NCBI RefSeq assembly: GCF_004117075.1
Contig: NZ_CP026721.1
Location: 1,488,001 to 1,552,000, forward strand
Direction of reading: 5' to 3'
Length of the DNA stretch: 64,000 nt
Source of the DNA: Fervidobacterium changbaicum
GTDB lineage: Bacteria > Thermotogota > Thermotogae > Thermotogales > Fervidobacteriaceae
The notes beneath the pieces were generated by a model that saw only the letters and a list, made by a program, of their open reading frames with translations, was not told where the DNA came from and searched no databases. Positions within the stretch are counted from its first letter, which is position 1, and every line of letters starts with the position of its first letter. Of the stretch, positions 1 through 10,800 are shown in pieces. The translations under genes and the position numbers were made by a program.

Positions 1-1
1 G

Positions 2-658
2 AAAATCGCCGTTGCGAAGCAGTCATTTGACGAAGGAGTAGAAGAAGGTGTCAAGCAAAAGGTTGAGGAGTTCGTTAGGTTTGTTGAAAATTTCGGACAT
101 TCTGTGGAGCTGGTCGATATAGACGAGATCAAATATTCCGTTGCGACGTATTACATAATCGCACCATCGGAAGTAAGCTCAAATTTATCTAGATTTGATG
201 GGGTGAAATACGGTCTAAGAATATCAGCGGAAGGACTAAGGGAGATGTACGAAAAGACTAGAGGGATAGGCTTTGGGGATGAAGTTAAAAGGAGGATACT
301 CATAGGAACGTTCACATTGAGCGCAGCCTATTACGATGCATATTTTGAAAAGGCCCAGAAGGTGCGAAGGAAAATAGCCATGAAGCTCAACAACGTCTTC
401 GAACAGTACGATTTTATCGTTACTCCAACTTCCCCTATCGTTGCTTTCAAAATAGGTTCTGTAAGTGACCCGCTTGTTTATTATATGATGGACATATTCA
501 CAATTCCTGCGAATCTTGCAGGTTTACCTGCCATCAGCGTGCCATTTGGCAAGGTAGGACATCTTCCGGTGGGAATCCAAATAATGGGACCAAGGTTTTC
601 CGATGCCAAGGTCTTAGGTTTCGCTGACCAGATTGAAAGGCATTTGAAGGATAAGTAA
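2..658 (+). CDS. gatA: GatA, Asp/Glu-tRNA amidotransferase subunit A (3' part)
   Basis: This is the C-terminal part of the amidase subunit of the GatCAB complex, which turns Glu-tRNA(Gln) or Asp-tRNA(Asn) into Gln-tRNA or Asn-tRNA in the cytoplasm. The reading frame is open from base 2, so the gene begins outside the window and the Ser-cisSer-Lys catalytic triad is not visible. About 218 residues remain. They include the conserved stretches YIIAPSEVSSNLSRFDG, TPTSP and LPAISVP near the C-terminus, which are typical of GatA. gatB starts 27 bases downstream, so the two are surely co-transcribed. gatC is not in the window. Confidence 0.95.
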   Translation, partial: KIAVAKQSFDEGVEEGVKQKVEEFVRFVENFGHSVELVDIDEIKYSVATYYIIAPSEVSSNLSRFDGVKYGLRISAEGLREMYEKTRGIGFGDEVKRRILIGTFTLSAAYYDAYFEKAQKVRRKIAMKLNNVFEQYDFIVTPTSPIVAFKIGSVSDPLVYYMMDIFTIPANLAGLPAISVPFGKVGHLPVGIQIMGPRFSDAKVLGFADQIERHLKDK

Positions 659-685
659 TTATAACCGAGGAGGTTGAATGAGAGC

Positions 686-2125
686 ATGGATAAACTAGAT
701 AGATACAAGCCCGTTATAGGTCTTGAGATACATGTTCAGTTAAGTACCAAGACGAAAGCTTTCTGCAGTTGTAGTGCAGATGTGTTCGATTTGGAACCGA
801 ATACTTCGATATGTCCGGTTTGTACAGGTCAACCTGGGGCATTGCCTGTACCGTCTTTAGAGATGTTTGAATTGGGAGTTAAGCTGGGATTGGCTTTGAA
901 TTGCAAGATAAACAAATATTCGAGATTCGATAGAAAAAATTACTTCTATCCTGATTTGCCGAAAGGCTATCAGATTACGCAATTTTTCTACCCGCTTGCA
1001 GAATACGGATTTTTGGAAGTTGAAGGTAAAAAGGTCCGAATAAGAAGAATACACTTAGAGGAAGATGCAGGAAAGCTTATGCATGCTGGTGATAATATCA
1101 CCGAAGCTGACTACTCACTCGTAGATATGAACAGGTGTGGTGTTCCGTTGGCTGAGATTGTCACAGAACCCGATATAGAATCGCCTGAGCAGGCAAGAAT
1201 ATTTATGGAAAAGCTTAGAAGTATCTTGAGGTACATCGGTGTCAGCAGTGGCGATATGGAAAAAGGTGCTATGCGCTGTGATGCAAACATCTCTGTATTA
1301 GACACCTTAACAGGAAGGCAGAGCAACAAAGTAGAAGTGAAGAACATGAACTCGTTTAGATTCGTTGAAAAGGCGCTTGAGTACGAATACGAACGCATCG
1401 TAGAGCTCATGGAAAAGGGTTTGGAAGTGGAGAGAGAAACAAGAGGATGGAATTTGAATACAAAGACAACGGTCAGCATGAGAAGTAAAGAAGAAGCGCA
1501 CGATTACAGGTACTTTCCAGAACCAGATATACCTCCCGTATTACTTGAGGATGAATTCATCGAGCAAATTAAATCAACGATCGGTGAATTACCTGAACAA
1601 AGACTTCGCAGGTTTGTTGAAAGTTACGGGTTGAACGCAAAAGAAGCGTGGGCATTGGTTGAGGATAAAGAGGTTGGTGATTTGTACGAAGAAGCAGTTA
1701 AAAAGAGTGGAGAGCCAAAAGAAGTTGCCAACTGGTTTTTAACTGAGCTCTTCAGACTGTACAGTGAGCACGAACCAGAAAAGCTACACGTAAATGCTGA
1801 TACTTTTGCGCAAATTATCGGCTTGGTGAAAGATGGCACTATTTCAAGAAACATGGCAAAAGAGGTGTTCCAAGAATCCGTTCTCACAGGTAAGATGCCA
1901 AAACAGATAGTTGAAGAAAAGGGTTTAAGACAAGTTGACGATGCATCATTGATAGAAGAGATTGCAAAGAAGGTCATCGAAAGCCATCCAAAAGAGGTTG
2001 AAACCTTCAAAGCGGGAAAAGAAGGTCTCTTCGGTTTCTTTGTTGGACAAGTTATGAAGGAACTAAAAGGAAAGGCCAATCCTAAAACCGTAAACGAGGT
2101 ACTGAACAGACTACTGAAAGGATGA
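686..2125 (+). CDS. gatB: GatB, Asp/Glu-tRNA amidotransferase subunit B
   Basis: This is the tRNA-binding and kinase-like subunit of GatCAB, which phosphorylates the misacylated Glu or Asp side chain before amidation. The protein has about 479 residues. It opens with the family signature [13 protein letters not shown], followed by two Cys pairs (CSCS and CPVC) that match the zinc site of GatB. The C-terminal third is the YqeY-like helical tRNA-binding tail. A TTG at 674 extends the frame but touches the GAGGAGG ribosome binding site at 667-673, so ATG 686 is preferred. It lies directly downstream of gatA. Confidence 0.95.
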   Translation: MDKLDRYKPVIGLEIHVQLSTKTKAFCSCSADVFDLEPNTSICPVCTGQPGALPVPSLEMFELGVKLGLALNCKINKYSRFDRKNYFYPDLPKGYQITQFFYPLAEYGFLEVEGKKVRIRRIHLEEDAGKLMHAGDNITEADYSLVDMNRCGVPLAEIVTEPDIESPEQARIFMEKLRSILRYIGVSSGDMEKGAMRCDANISVLDTLTGRQSNKVEVKNMNSFRFVEKALEYEYERIVELMEKGLEVERETRGWNLNTKTTVSMRSKEEAHDYRYFPEPDIPPVLLEDEFIEQIKSTIGELPEQRLRRFVESYGLNAKEAWALVEDKEVGDLYEEAVKKSGEPKEVANWFLTELFRLYSEHEPEKLHVNADTFAQIIGLVKDGTISRNMAKEVFQESVLTGKMPKQIVEEKGLRQVDDASLIEEIAKKVIESHPKEVETFKAGKEGLFGFFVGQVMKELKGKANPKTVNEVLNRLLKG

Positions 2126-2170
2126 GTCGGGAAGGGAACGCGTTTGACAAAGCTTGAGGGGGGAACTGGG

Positions 2171-3067
2171 ATGTTTGGAAAGAGGCAGCTAAGGAAGTTG
2201 CTAACAGTTGGTGTATTCTTGTTTCTCTTTTTCACAGTAGCTTTTGGAGATTTAATGGAAGATATTACCAATATTGTGAAAGGCATAAGTCCTGAAATAC
2301 ATGGGATGTACAATGCACTTTCGCTGAATATGTGGAATGCATCACTAATTTACGAAGACTCCAAGCTGGCAATAGGATTAAGACTGCACGATGAAAGTAC
2401 CAGAAGCGAATCGTACAAACTGGGATTCATAACGATGAAACGGCCGGTTGACAAAAGCTATTTCAACTTTATGGCTTTTGTCGGGCAAGTGCATGGTGTT
2501 GCACTAACGATTGGGTACGAGAGCTATTCGATACCTGTCACGGGATTTGAAAAAACGTACTACATTTCTACAAACCAAGTCCTGCAATCAGAATATTCAA
2601 AGACTTGGTTGTCATTGCCAAGTATTCCATTAGGTGAAACGATTATAGGGCCGTTTGCGTTAAACTATGAAGGCTTCTCACTTTCAAAACTGGGAAATGA
2701 AGAACCGAAAATTGAAATAAACCTAAAGAGAGGTTATGCGTTGATCGATACGCTACCTCTTAGCTTTGTTCAAATTGGCGGTATATACTCATTTGGCATG
2801 TTCTTGTTTGCGGATAAGTCGCTTGAGCAGGGAGCAATCGTGAACTTAGGTTGGGATTTTGACGAGGGCAGATTGGTAGGTGTCCTTGGTGGAAGATTAT
2901 TCATAGACTTCCAGGATTTCAGATTTTTCTTTGCAACGTTTGGAACGTACATCCCGTCGTCGCAAAACGTCAAATACGGTGTCTGGTTTAGATTTCTCTC
3001 ACCGATATCAGGAGATTTGATAATTCAGAATAACGTGGCTTACTTCAAATTAAGATTTTCTGAATGA
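2171..3067 (+). CDS. Outer-membrane-like protein with signal peptide, function unknown
   Basis: I do not recognise a named family. The protein (about 298 residues) starts with a basic stretch and a hydrophobic core (LLTVGVFLFLFFTVAFG) that reads as a Sec signal peptide cut near AFG-D. The rest is rich in alternating polar and hydrophobic residues with many Gly, Phe and Tyr, as in a small beta-barrel or beta-sheet envelope protein. The ATG at 2171 has a GGGGGG ribosome binding site just upstream; a TTG at 2144 is in frame but poorly placed. The gene sits between gatB and hemW in the same direction. An outer-membrane location is inferred from composition only. Confidence 0.6.
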   Translation: MFGKRQLRKLLTVGVFLFLFFTVAFGDLMEDITNIVKGISPEIHGMYNALSLNMWNASLIYEDSKLAIGLRLHDESTRSESYKLGFITMKRPVDKSYFNFMAFVGQVHGVALTIGYESYSIPVTGFEKTYYISTNQVLQSEYSKTWLSLPSIPLGETIIGPFALNYEGFSLSKLGNEEPKIEINLKRGYALIDTLPLSFVQIGGIYSFGMFLFADKSLEQGAIVNLGWDFDEGRLVGVLGGRLFIDFQDFRFFFATFGTYIPSSQNVKYGVWFRFLSPISGDLIIQNNVAYFKLRFSE

Positions 3068-3102
3068 CTTGAATAAACAACTCGGAGAGGCTGAGTATAC
3101 CG

Positions 3103-4224
3103 ATGCATTTTAAGAAAGTTCAAGATGGTTTAGGTGTCTATATCCATATTCCATTTTGCAAAAGTCGCTGTGTATACTGTGATTTCGTTAGTTATCTGGA
3201 TAAGAACTATGATGAATACACCGATTACCTGTTGAGAGAGATAGATATGTATAAAGAATACCTCGGTCAAGGTGTTGCGACTTTATACGTAGGTGGTGGT
3301 ACTCCGAGTATCTTTCCGGTCCAGAACCTTGCAAGGATCGTCAAATCACTAATCGTTTATTCTAAAAACAATTCCTTTGAAGAGTTTACAATTGAAGTAA
3401 ATCCCGATTCATTTGATGTAAACTTAGCAGTAGAGTATAAAGCGCTTGGCGTGAACAGATTGAGCATGGGATTGCAGAGCACGGATGATACGGTGCTTAA
3501 AAAATCAGGAAGACTGTACGATTTTGAGACTTTTTTAAGAAAGTACGACATAGCTCGAAGGTACTTTGACAATGTAAATGTGGATTTTATCGTTGGATTA
3601 CCTGGAGAAACGTGGGGAACGATACAGGAAAATGTTCGTTTTGTCAGCGAGTTTGTACCTGACCACGTTTCGGTTTATATGTTGGAGGTCCATTCCGAGA
3701 ATGGTGCTGGGATACTTAAAAAGCCAGATGAACAGGCATTTCAGAGGTATGACGAGTTCTTAAATTCACTGAAAGCTCTTGGATACGAACGATACGAGAT
3801 TTCTAATTTCACTATCAACGGAAAATATTGCCTCCACAATTTAAAATACTGGTTCAATGTAGATTACATAGGTCTTGGCGTTGCGGCAGGTGGTCACATT
3901 GGTTTTCTGAGGTATAATAACTTCGAGCGGTTAAACGATTATTTTTTAGCTATTTCCGAGGGTCGACTACCGAGGTCCTACGAAGTATTCAATTCACCCG
4001 AGAGAGAGGCATTGGAAACGTTGTTTATGTCACTAAGAACGAAATGGGGTTCTGACATAGAGTATTTGAAACGTAAGACAGGTGTGGAATTTACAGATGT
4101 GTTGGAAGTCCTTAAGAGAAAATTTGATTTCTTCGATGGTCAAAAGCTTACCGAAAAAGGTATGGATTTTAGCAATCTTTTCTTTGTGACACTTCTTAGC
4201 GTGTGGGAGGAGTATTTCAAGTGA
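3103..4224 (+). CDS. hemW: HemW-like radical SAM protein (CPDH-like)
   Basis: This is a radical SAM enzyme of the coproporphyrinogen dehydrogenase-like family. Its members include HemW, a heme-binding protein thought to deliver heme to apoproteins, and are often misnamed HemN. The 373-residue protein begins with YIHIPFCKSRCVYCDF, giving the CxxxCxxC cluster at about C20, C24 and C27. GGGTPS (SAM-binding region) and GLPGET follow. HemW proteins have one extra Cys after the cluster motif in some lineages; here the residue after YC is D. The stop codon overlaps the start of ftsW (GTGA at 4221-4224), so the two are translationally coupled. Heme use in this anaerobe is uncertain. Confidence 0.85.
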   Translation: MHFKKVQDGLGVYIHIPFCKSRCVYCDFVSYLDKNYDEYTDYLLREIDMYKEYLGQGVATLYVGGGTPSIFPVQNLARIVKSLIVYSKNNSFEEFTIEVNPDSFDVNLAVEYKALGVNRLSMGLQSTDDTVLKKSGRLYDFETFLRKYDIARRYFDNVNVDFIVGLPGETWGTIQENVRFVSEFVPDHVSVYMLEVHSENGAGILKKPDEQAFQRYDEFLNSLKALGYERYEISNFTINGKYCLHNLKYWFNVDYIGLGVAAGGHIGFLRYNNFERLNDYFLAISEGRLPRSYEVFNSPEREALETLFMSLRTKWGSDIEYLKRKTGVEFTDVLEVLKRKFDFFDGQKLTEKGMDFSNLFFVTLLSVWEEYFK

Positions 4225-5339
4225 GGACAGAACTCAAAGTTACGATAGTTACCTATCTGATATTGTTCGTGGTTGGAGCAATTGCGATGTACAGTTTAGA
4301 CATAGCAAAAGAGCAAGTTTTTAACACTTCAAGCAATTTTTTCGTGAAACATTTGGTTACAATGGGTGTTAGCTTGTTCCTCATGCTCCTTGTGAAGAAT
4401 ATACCATTTAGTTTTTACGAAAGGAACGATAAATGGCTTTATCTGGCGGGTATAATCTTGCTGGTTGCAGTCTTTGCATTTCCACCCATAAATGGTGCGC
4501 ACAGGTGGTTACACATTGGCGGATTCACAGTTCAGCCCTCTGAGTTTGCTAAGATAATCCTCATATTGTACTTGTCAATTTACGTTAAGAAGCATAAAGG
4601 GAAGATGTCAGAGTTTTGGACAGGAATGGTTGTACCTATGCTATACGCAATAATATATGTAGGTTTGATTGTTCTTGAGCCGAATTTGAGTACCGCGATG
4701 TTCACGTTTTTGATAGCCGTAGTGACTTTATACTACGGAGGCACGAAGCTGAGGTATTTTGTTATCGCTGTTGTGCTAGTAATAGCGCTTGTCATAATAG
4801 GTTCTATAACGGGGTTGCTTCACTCTTATCAACTTGGCAGACTGCGTTATTTCTTCAGCGGGGAAATCGCACCGCAAGTTGATATAGCACTGAAAACTCT
4901 GAAAAACTCTGGCCCAACCGGTGTTGGAATTGGGAACAGCTGGTTGAAAGTGTACGTCCCTGAAGCGGAAAGTGATTTTGTACTGGCTGTTATTGGTGAA
5001 GATTTTGGATTTTTCGGAATACTTCTTGTTTGCATCACCTACTTGTTCCTGAGCTACTCACTTATGAGGTTAGGTAGTTACATCGAAGACATTGCAGTTC
5101 GTGTCTTTACTTGGTCTTATGCAACTGTTATACTTTTCCATGTGACAATAAACTTAGGCGTTTTCGCAGGATTCTTCCCTGTAACAGGAATTCCACTGCC
5201 GTTTATAAGCACTGGCGGAAGTTCAATGATGGCACTCTTAATTGGCTTTGGTATTATACTCTCGGGCTTGCTCAACACAGGGGAAGGTAAAGAGAATCAA
5301 AATAGTGCAAGGTCATCAATAGAAGGAGAGAGTTTGTGA
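4221..5339 (+). CDS. ftsW: FtsW/RodA/SpoVE family SEDS glycosyltransferase
   Basis: This is an integral membrane peptidoglycan polymerase of the SEDS family, which extends glycan strands from lipid II with a partner class B PBP. The protein has about 372 residues and some ten hydrophobic segments. It carries family landmarks GAHRWLHIGGFTVQPSEFAK and, near the end, GIPLPFISTGGSSM. The gene is assigned to ftsW rather than rodA because murG and murC follow directly. GTG 4221 is chosen because a GGGAGGAG site lies eight bases upstream; an in-frame GTG at 4203 is inside hemW and has no site. No PBP gene is nearby. Confidence 0.88.
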   Translation: MRTELKVTIVTYLILFVVGAIAMYSLDIAKEQVFNTSSNFFVKHLVTMGVSLFLMLLVKNIPFSFYERNDKWLYLAGIILLVAVFAFPPINGAHRWLHIGGFTVQPSEFAKIILILYLSIYVKKHKGKMSEFWTGMVVPMLYAIIYVGLIVLEPNLSTAMFTFLIAVVTLYYGGTKLRYFVIAVVLVIALVIIGSITGLLHSYQLGRLRYFFSGEIAPQVDIALKTLKNSGPTGVGIGNSWLKVYVPEAESDFVLAVIGEDFGFFGILLVCITYLFLSYSLMRLGSYIEDIAVRVFTWSYATVILFHVTINLGVFAGFFPVTGIPLPFISTGGSSMMALLIGFGIILSGLLNTGEGKENQNSARSSIEGESL

Positions 5340-5342
5340 AGT

Positions 5343-6395
5343 ATGGAAAATACGTCTGCATCAAAAAGTAAAGTACTGAAAATCGCAGTAGCTGGTGGTG
5401 TTACCGGAGGTCATCTCTATCCGAACCTCGCTGTCTTGGAAGAATTCCAACGCAGAAGGAATATCGAAGTTCTGTATTTCTGCGTTCAGGGGAAGATAGA
5501 AGAACGGGTGCTTCCAAAATTTCACCCAGAGTTCAAAAGGTACAGTGTAAAAGTAAAAGGATTGAGAAGGCCTATATTCCATCCAGAAAACTTGGTAAGG
5601 TTTTCGAGATTGTTGATTAACTCGGTTAATATAAAAAGGGCTCTTGAGGAATTCGCCCCAGATTTTGTCTATGTATCTGGCGGATATGTAAGTTACCCAG
5701 TTGCTCTGGCTGGAAGAAAACTCGGTATTCCTGTTTACGTTCAAGAACAAAACACAATTCCAGGGAAGGCCAATATAACTATCTCAAAATTTGCCAAAAA
5801 GATCTTCGTTGCATTTGAGGAGTGTGTAACGAGATTTCCTGATGAGGTGAGGAAAAAGATAAAGGTTACCGGCAATCCCGTATGGACAAGGGAAGGGAGG
5901 GTTGAATTACCACGTCCAACAGTTCTTGTCATCGGTGGTAGTGGTGGTAGCGAGTTTCTCAACAAGATTACCTTGGAAGTTTCATGGTTGTTACCAGATG
6001 TGCACTTTATACTTTCAACTGGTGGGAAGAAGGTAGAAGGTGAAGTTCCAGCTAACGTTGAGATAGTGGATTACATAGAGAATATGTATGCCTACTGGCG
6101 CAGTGTGGACCTTGCGATTACCAGAGCTGGTGCAACGACTATATCAGAGCTCATTTATTTCAACGTCCCTGCAGTGGTGGTACCTTGGGAAGGTGCAACT
6201 GAATCGCACCAAGTTACAAACGCTAAGATTATCGAAAGACATGGGTTGGGAGTTATGATGAGAGAAATCGAATACGAACCAGAAAAACTGGCTGATATGA
6301 TAAGAACATTGATGAAGAAAGGTAGGAATTTCAACGAGCGGGAAAACCCCGCAAAGATAATAGTAGATGAGATAGAAAGTAACATGTCCCTGTAA
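5343..6395 (+). CDS. murG: MurG, lipid II-forming GlcNAc transferase
   Basis: MurG adds GlcNAc from UDP-GlcNAc to lipid I on the inner face of the membrane to make lipid II. The 350-residue protein has the N-terminal glycine-rich loop as AGGVTGGHLYPNLAV, which is one residue longer than the usual GGTGGH form. It has a second glycine loop VIGGSGGS at the start of the C-terminal domain, and the UDP-GlcNAc-binding region ITRAGATTISEL. The gene starts three bases after ftsW with a GGAGAG site upstream and is followed by murC, forming a lipid II synthesis operon. Confidence 0.95.
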   Translation: MENTSASKSKVLKIAVAGGVTGGHLYPNLAVLEEFQRRRNIEVLYFCVQGKIEERVLPKFHPEFKRYSVKVKGLRRPIFHPENLVRFSRLLINSVNIKRALEEFAPDFVYVSGGYVSYPVALAGRKLGIPVYVQEQNTIPGKANITISKFAKKIFVAFEECVTRFPDEVRKKIKVTGNPVWTREGRVELPRPTVLVIGGSGGSEFLNKITLEVSWLLPDVHFILSTGGKKVEGEVPANVEIVDYIENMYAYWRSVDLAITRAGATTISELIYFNVPAVVVPWEGATESHQVTNAKIIERHGLGVMMREIEYEPEKLADMIRTLMKKGRNFNERENPAKIIVDEIESNMSL

Positions 6396-6437
6396 TTCGC
6401 AAAAAATGAAATAATCTACAGCATGGAGGCATAGAAG

Positions 6438-7781
6438 ATGGGTTTTGAGGAAAGTAAAAGAGAGAAAAAAGAAAAGATACACTTTATCGGTGTTGGCGGC
6501 ATTGGGATGAGTGCACAAGCGATGCACGAACATTTCTGTGGAAAAGAAGTCTCAGGAAGCGACCCGTATAGCTCGGAAAGAACACAGTATTTGAGAACCT
6601 TGGGTATTAGAGTGTACGATAGACACGAAGAAGGTAACGTAAACGGTGTTGATGAAGTTGTGATGACGCCAGCAGTTTCCAAGGATAATCCTGAATACAT
6701 TGCCGCAGTTAGAAATAACGTGAAGATAACGATGCGTATAGACCACTTCAGAAGGATCTTAGAACCGTTCAAGGGTTTTGCAGTGACTGGAACAGATGGG
6801 AAATCGACAACCACATCGATGCTCGCAAACAGTTTGATAAACCTTGGCGCTGATCCGTACGTTTTCTTAGGCGCACTGCACAATAAATTGGAACATGGGA
6901 ATTACAGAAAGGGCTCTGAAAAAACAAAAATTGCGGTCTATGAACTCGATGAGAGTCAGCCAGGTTTTGAACAGTTCCGCCCGGAGTATCTTATAATCAC
7001 AAACATACGTGAGGACCACTTAGAAAATTATCGAGATCTAGAACACTACTACAGTTCGTTTGAAACGCTTATCAAAAATTCAAAATTCGTCGTTACATTT
7101 GCAGACGAGGGCAAATACAAAGGTCATGCAACCTTTGGCATATACTCCGGTGATTTTAAGATGGTGGAGCGAAAACAGGAGGGCTTCAGGCAAGTTGTTA
7201 CGATAATTACGCCTTGGGGTGAGAAGAAACTTTTCCTGCCTGTTCCCGGATATCACAACGCTCTGAACGCTCTTGCGGTTGTCACATTACTGGCGAGCAC
7301 AGGTTATAACATTGATGATGTATTAAGTTCGTTCCATGATTTTGCACTTCCCGGTAGAAGGTTTAACGTGAGCTACGAAGATCCGAATAGAAGAATTACG
7401 GTCGTCGATGACTATGCTCACACGGCAGAGGAAGTTGAGGTGCTCTTGAAGACGGCTAAAGAGGTATATCCTGACAGAAAGGTTGTTGTGATTTTTCAAC
7501 CACATCGCTACACACGACTGAAAAGGGAAGCCGACCGGTTCAGTAAGGTCCTGCAACTGGCTGATGAAATATACGTTACTGAAGTCTATGGGGCTTTCGA
7601 AAGCAAGAACGGAGCGAGTGCAAGGAAAATAGTGGAAGCTATACCAAGGGCTGTTTTTATTGAGCAATTAGACGAGCTAAAGAAGATGACGTTCGAAGAC
7701 GGAGCGGTTTACATGTTCGTTGGTGCCGGGGATATTTACAACGTATCGCAAGAGATAATAAAGAATCTAAGCGTTCAATGA
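6438..7781 (+). CDS. murC: MurC, UDP-MurNAc--L-alanine ligase
   Basis: MurC joins L-Ala to UDP-MurNAc with ATP in the cytoplasm, the first peptide step of peptidoglycan synthesis. The 447-residue protein has the N-terminal Rossmann motif IGVGGIGMSA, the Mur ligase P-loop as TGTDGKSTTT (about residue 117), and the C-terminal domain motif VVDDYAHTAEEV followed by FQPHRYTR. The more usual P-loop is GTHGKTT or GTNGKST. Its length is normal for the family. It follows murG after 42 bases, with a GGAGGC site near 6425. Confidence 0.94.
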   Translation: MGFEESKREKKEKIHFIGVGGIGMSAQAMHEHFCGKEVSGSDPYSSERTQYLRTLGIRVYDRHEEGNVNGVDEVVMTPAVSKDNPEYIAAVRNNVKITMRIDHFRRILEPFKGFAVTGTDGKSTTTSMLANSLINLGADPYVFLGALHNKLEHGNYRKGSEKTKIAVYELDESQPGFEQFRPEYLIITNIREDHLENYRDLEHYYSSFETLIKNSKFVVTFADEGKYKGHATFGIYSGDFKMVERKQEGFRQVVTIITPWGEKKLFLPVPGYHNALNALAVVTLLASTGYNIDDVLSSFHDFALPGRRFNVSYEDPNRRITVVDDYAHTAEEVEVLLKTAKEVYPDRKVVVIFQPHRYTRLKREADRFSKVLQLADEIYVTEVYGAFESKNGASARKIVEAIPRAVFIEQLDELKKMTFEDGAVYMFVGAGDIYNVSQEIIKNLSVQ

Positions 7782-7838
7782 TTCTGTAAGTCCGAATTTT
7801 TTGAGTGTGTTCCCTGTAAATAATGGGGAGGGTGGTCG

Positions 7839-10800
7839 GTGGTTTTAAAGGAGATTTTTATCAAGGGATTCAAGTCTTTCGCAGACCCTGTTCGCATAGA
7901 GATATCCGATAGAGTAACAGTTGTCGTTGGACCCAATGGTTCCGGAAAGTCGAACGTAGTCGATGCGATCCGCTGGGTGCTCGGTGAACAGTCGATGAAA
8001 GAAATACGCGCTCAAGAGCGTGAAGACGTTGTATTTTGGGGAAACGAAAAGAGACCACCTGCGCAGTATGCATACGTTGAACTGGTTTTTGAAGACAACG
8101 GGAATAAGGTCTCCATCGCAAGGGAACTTTCACGCGATGGAGTGAGTAAATACTTGCTCAATGGCGACGAAGTAAGACTCAAAGATTTAAGAGAACTCCT
8201 CATGTCTCACGGGTTTGGCAAAAACCCGTATTCTATTATTGGACAAGGGCAAATAGATAAGATAGTGTCTTCAACTCCCGAGAGTCTGCGTTCAATAATT
8301 GAGGAAATCGCAGGGATCGGTATATACAGAGAGAAAAAGAAGGAAGCACTCGCAAAACTCGATGCGACTCAAATAAATTTGAGCAGGATAACCGATGTGC
8401 TCTTTGAAGTGGACAAAAATAGAAAATCTCTTTACCTCAAAGCGAAAAGAGCAGAACGTTACCTTGAATATTCTCAGGAATTGGAAAATGTGAAGAGAGA
8501 ATATTACGGTGGGGTTTATCAAATAGAGACACAAAGACTTGCAGATATGGAAAGCTACTTTAACGAGCTTAATGTTTTGTTAAAAGAAAAGCTGAAAAGG
8601 CTTGCTCAGCTGGAGATGAACTGGGCAACCTTACGCGAGGAGTTCAACCAGATAGACGTTGAAATTGAGAGCTACACAAAAACGTTGGAAGAATTTAAAA
8701 CAAGGGAAGATCAACTAAGGGAGATTAGAGAAAAATTCAGCAAGAAGCTGAACGAATTGGAAAGTAGATACATTGAAACAACAACTCGACTCGATATGTT
8801 GACCGATGAAGCAAATTCGTTGAAGAACAGATACGAAGAAATAAAACTTATAGTTTCCAAGATAACAGAGGAACTGAATGAAAAAGAAGAAGAGCTTTCC
8901 AAACTCGAAAAAGAGAAAAGTGAAATATACACTCAGTATTCCGAACAGGAAAAAGAGATACTCAAGAAGAAGCAAGAGTACGAAGAAACAGAAAGAACGC
9001 TTTCAAGAATCCACAACGAGATAATTCGGTTGAATGAAAGTAACCAAGACATCAAGCATAGGCTTGAGATGATTCAGAGCCAAAGAACATCGAAGGAGAC
9101 CAGAAAGCAGGAGTTAGAAGAAGAAATAAACGACCTTGAGAAGCATTTGCTTGAAATTGTGGAGAAAGAGAACGAACTTGTTAAGGAGTTAGAACTTGCT
9201 AAAAGTTCATTGGAAGAGTACAATCAAAGCAAAGAACAAAAGGTTCGACAGTTGGACGCAATTGTGCGAAGACAAAAAGAAGTCCAAGCGGAAATCGATG
9301 TGCTGAACAGACAGATTTCGGAATATCAAGGGTTTGGCTATTCGATCCGGAAGATTTTCGAAAATAAAGACGTGTTCAAAGGTTTAATCGACGTTGTTGC
9401 CAATCTCATTGACTTTGATAAATCGCTTTCTGTAGCGTATGAGACGCTTTTAGGAGGAGCTGTCCAGCACGTTGTTGTAAAAACGGCGGAAGATGCAAAA
9501 CAGATAATCGAATTCTTGAAAGCCGGAGAATACGGACGTGCCACGTTCATACCTCTTGATCTGATCGATGCCTCGTTTTCACCTATAAACGGAATCGAAC
9601 GTGAACCAGGATTCATCGGATATGCTGCAAATCTTGTGAGTGTATCAGCTGAGTATAAGAATTTGCCACTTTATCTTTTTGGTAACGATATCATCGTAAA
9701 GGATATCGATTGTGCCATAGAAATAAAGCGTAAATACGATATTAGGTCGAGAATCGTCACGTTAGATGGCGAGCTCATCTCTGGAAGAGGCTCAATCAGT
9801 GGTGGGAAGGCGAAAGAAGATTATTCAAATTCGCTCATAGCAAGAAAAGTAAGATTAAAAACGCTACAAGAGGAACTCGACGGGCTAGTTAGTGAGAAAG
9901 GAAAAATTGAAAAAGAAATTGATACAATACAAAGTGAGATTAAGCAACTTCAAGAGAGCATGGGTGTAATAAGGGAAGAACTGGCAAGTGTGTCGAGTAA
10001 ATCACTTTCATCAAAGCGCGTGCTCGAAGAGCTTCAAAAGGCACTCAAAGACGTTTCGAACGAGCTTGCGGATTTGGTAAAGCTCGAAGCTGAATACAAC
10101 GGGAAGTACGAAGGAAACCTCGCAAGAGTTGAGTACCTCGAACAGGAAAGTAAGAATTTAGAAGAGAAGCGGAAGGTTTTGCAAGCTGATGTCAGCGAAT
10201 TTTCAAAAGAACTCGAAGAGCACAGGAAGAAGTTGGAGACACTGAACGAGCATATCGCTACACTGCGCGCTGAAATTAAGAATCTCGCTGAAAGGAAACT
10301 CCAATACACCGCTGAAAACGACAGAATAAGTAGCAGGCTATATGAAATCGCCAAAGAAGTCGCCGACGCCAAATACAGTATATCTCAGCTCGAACAGGAG
10401 ATAAACGAAACTAAGAACTTTCTTATAGAAAACGAAAGAGAACTTGAAAGTCTGAAAGCAACAGCCCAGGATATTTTCACAAGTATAAGGGAAAGGAAAA
10501 CCGGAAAAGAAGAAAAACTTCAACAACTCCAGATATTAGAAGAAGACATTAGCAAGTTGAAAAACGAAATAGAATCCACAAGGGAAAGAATCCACGAAAC
10601 TGATTTGAGATTGCAAGAGATCAGATTCAGGATTTCTAATGTTCCTGAGGAATACAGGAATCCTGTGGAAATTGAACCTGAGAAATTGGATGAACTTGCA
10701 CAACAAATGAAAGAACTGGAAAACAAAATAAAAATGCTTGGCGCAGTCGACTTGAGCGCTATTGATGAGTACAAAGCGGTTGAAAACGAGTACAACGAAC

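Noticed and set aside
1624-2313. Long minus-strand open frame (229 codons)
   Set aside because: It is antisense to gatB and the next gene, has Ser/Phe/Pro-rich shadow composition and no ribosome site.
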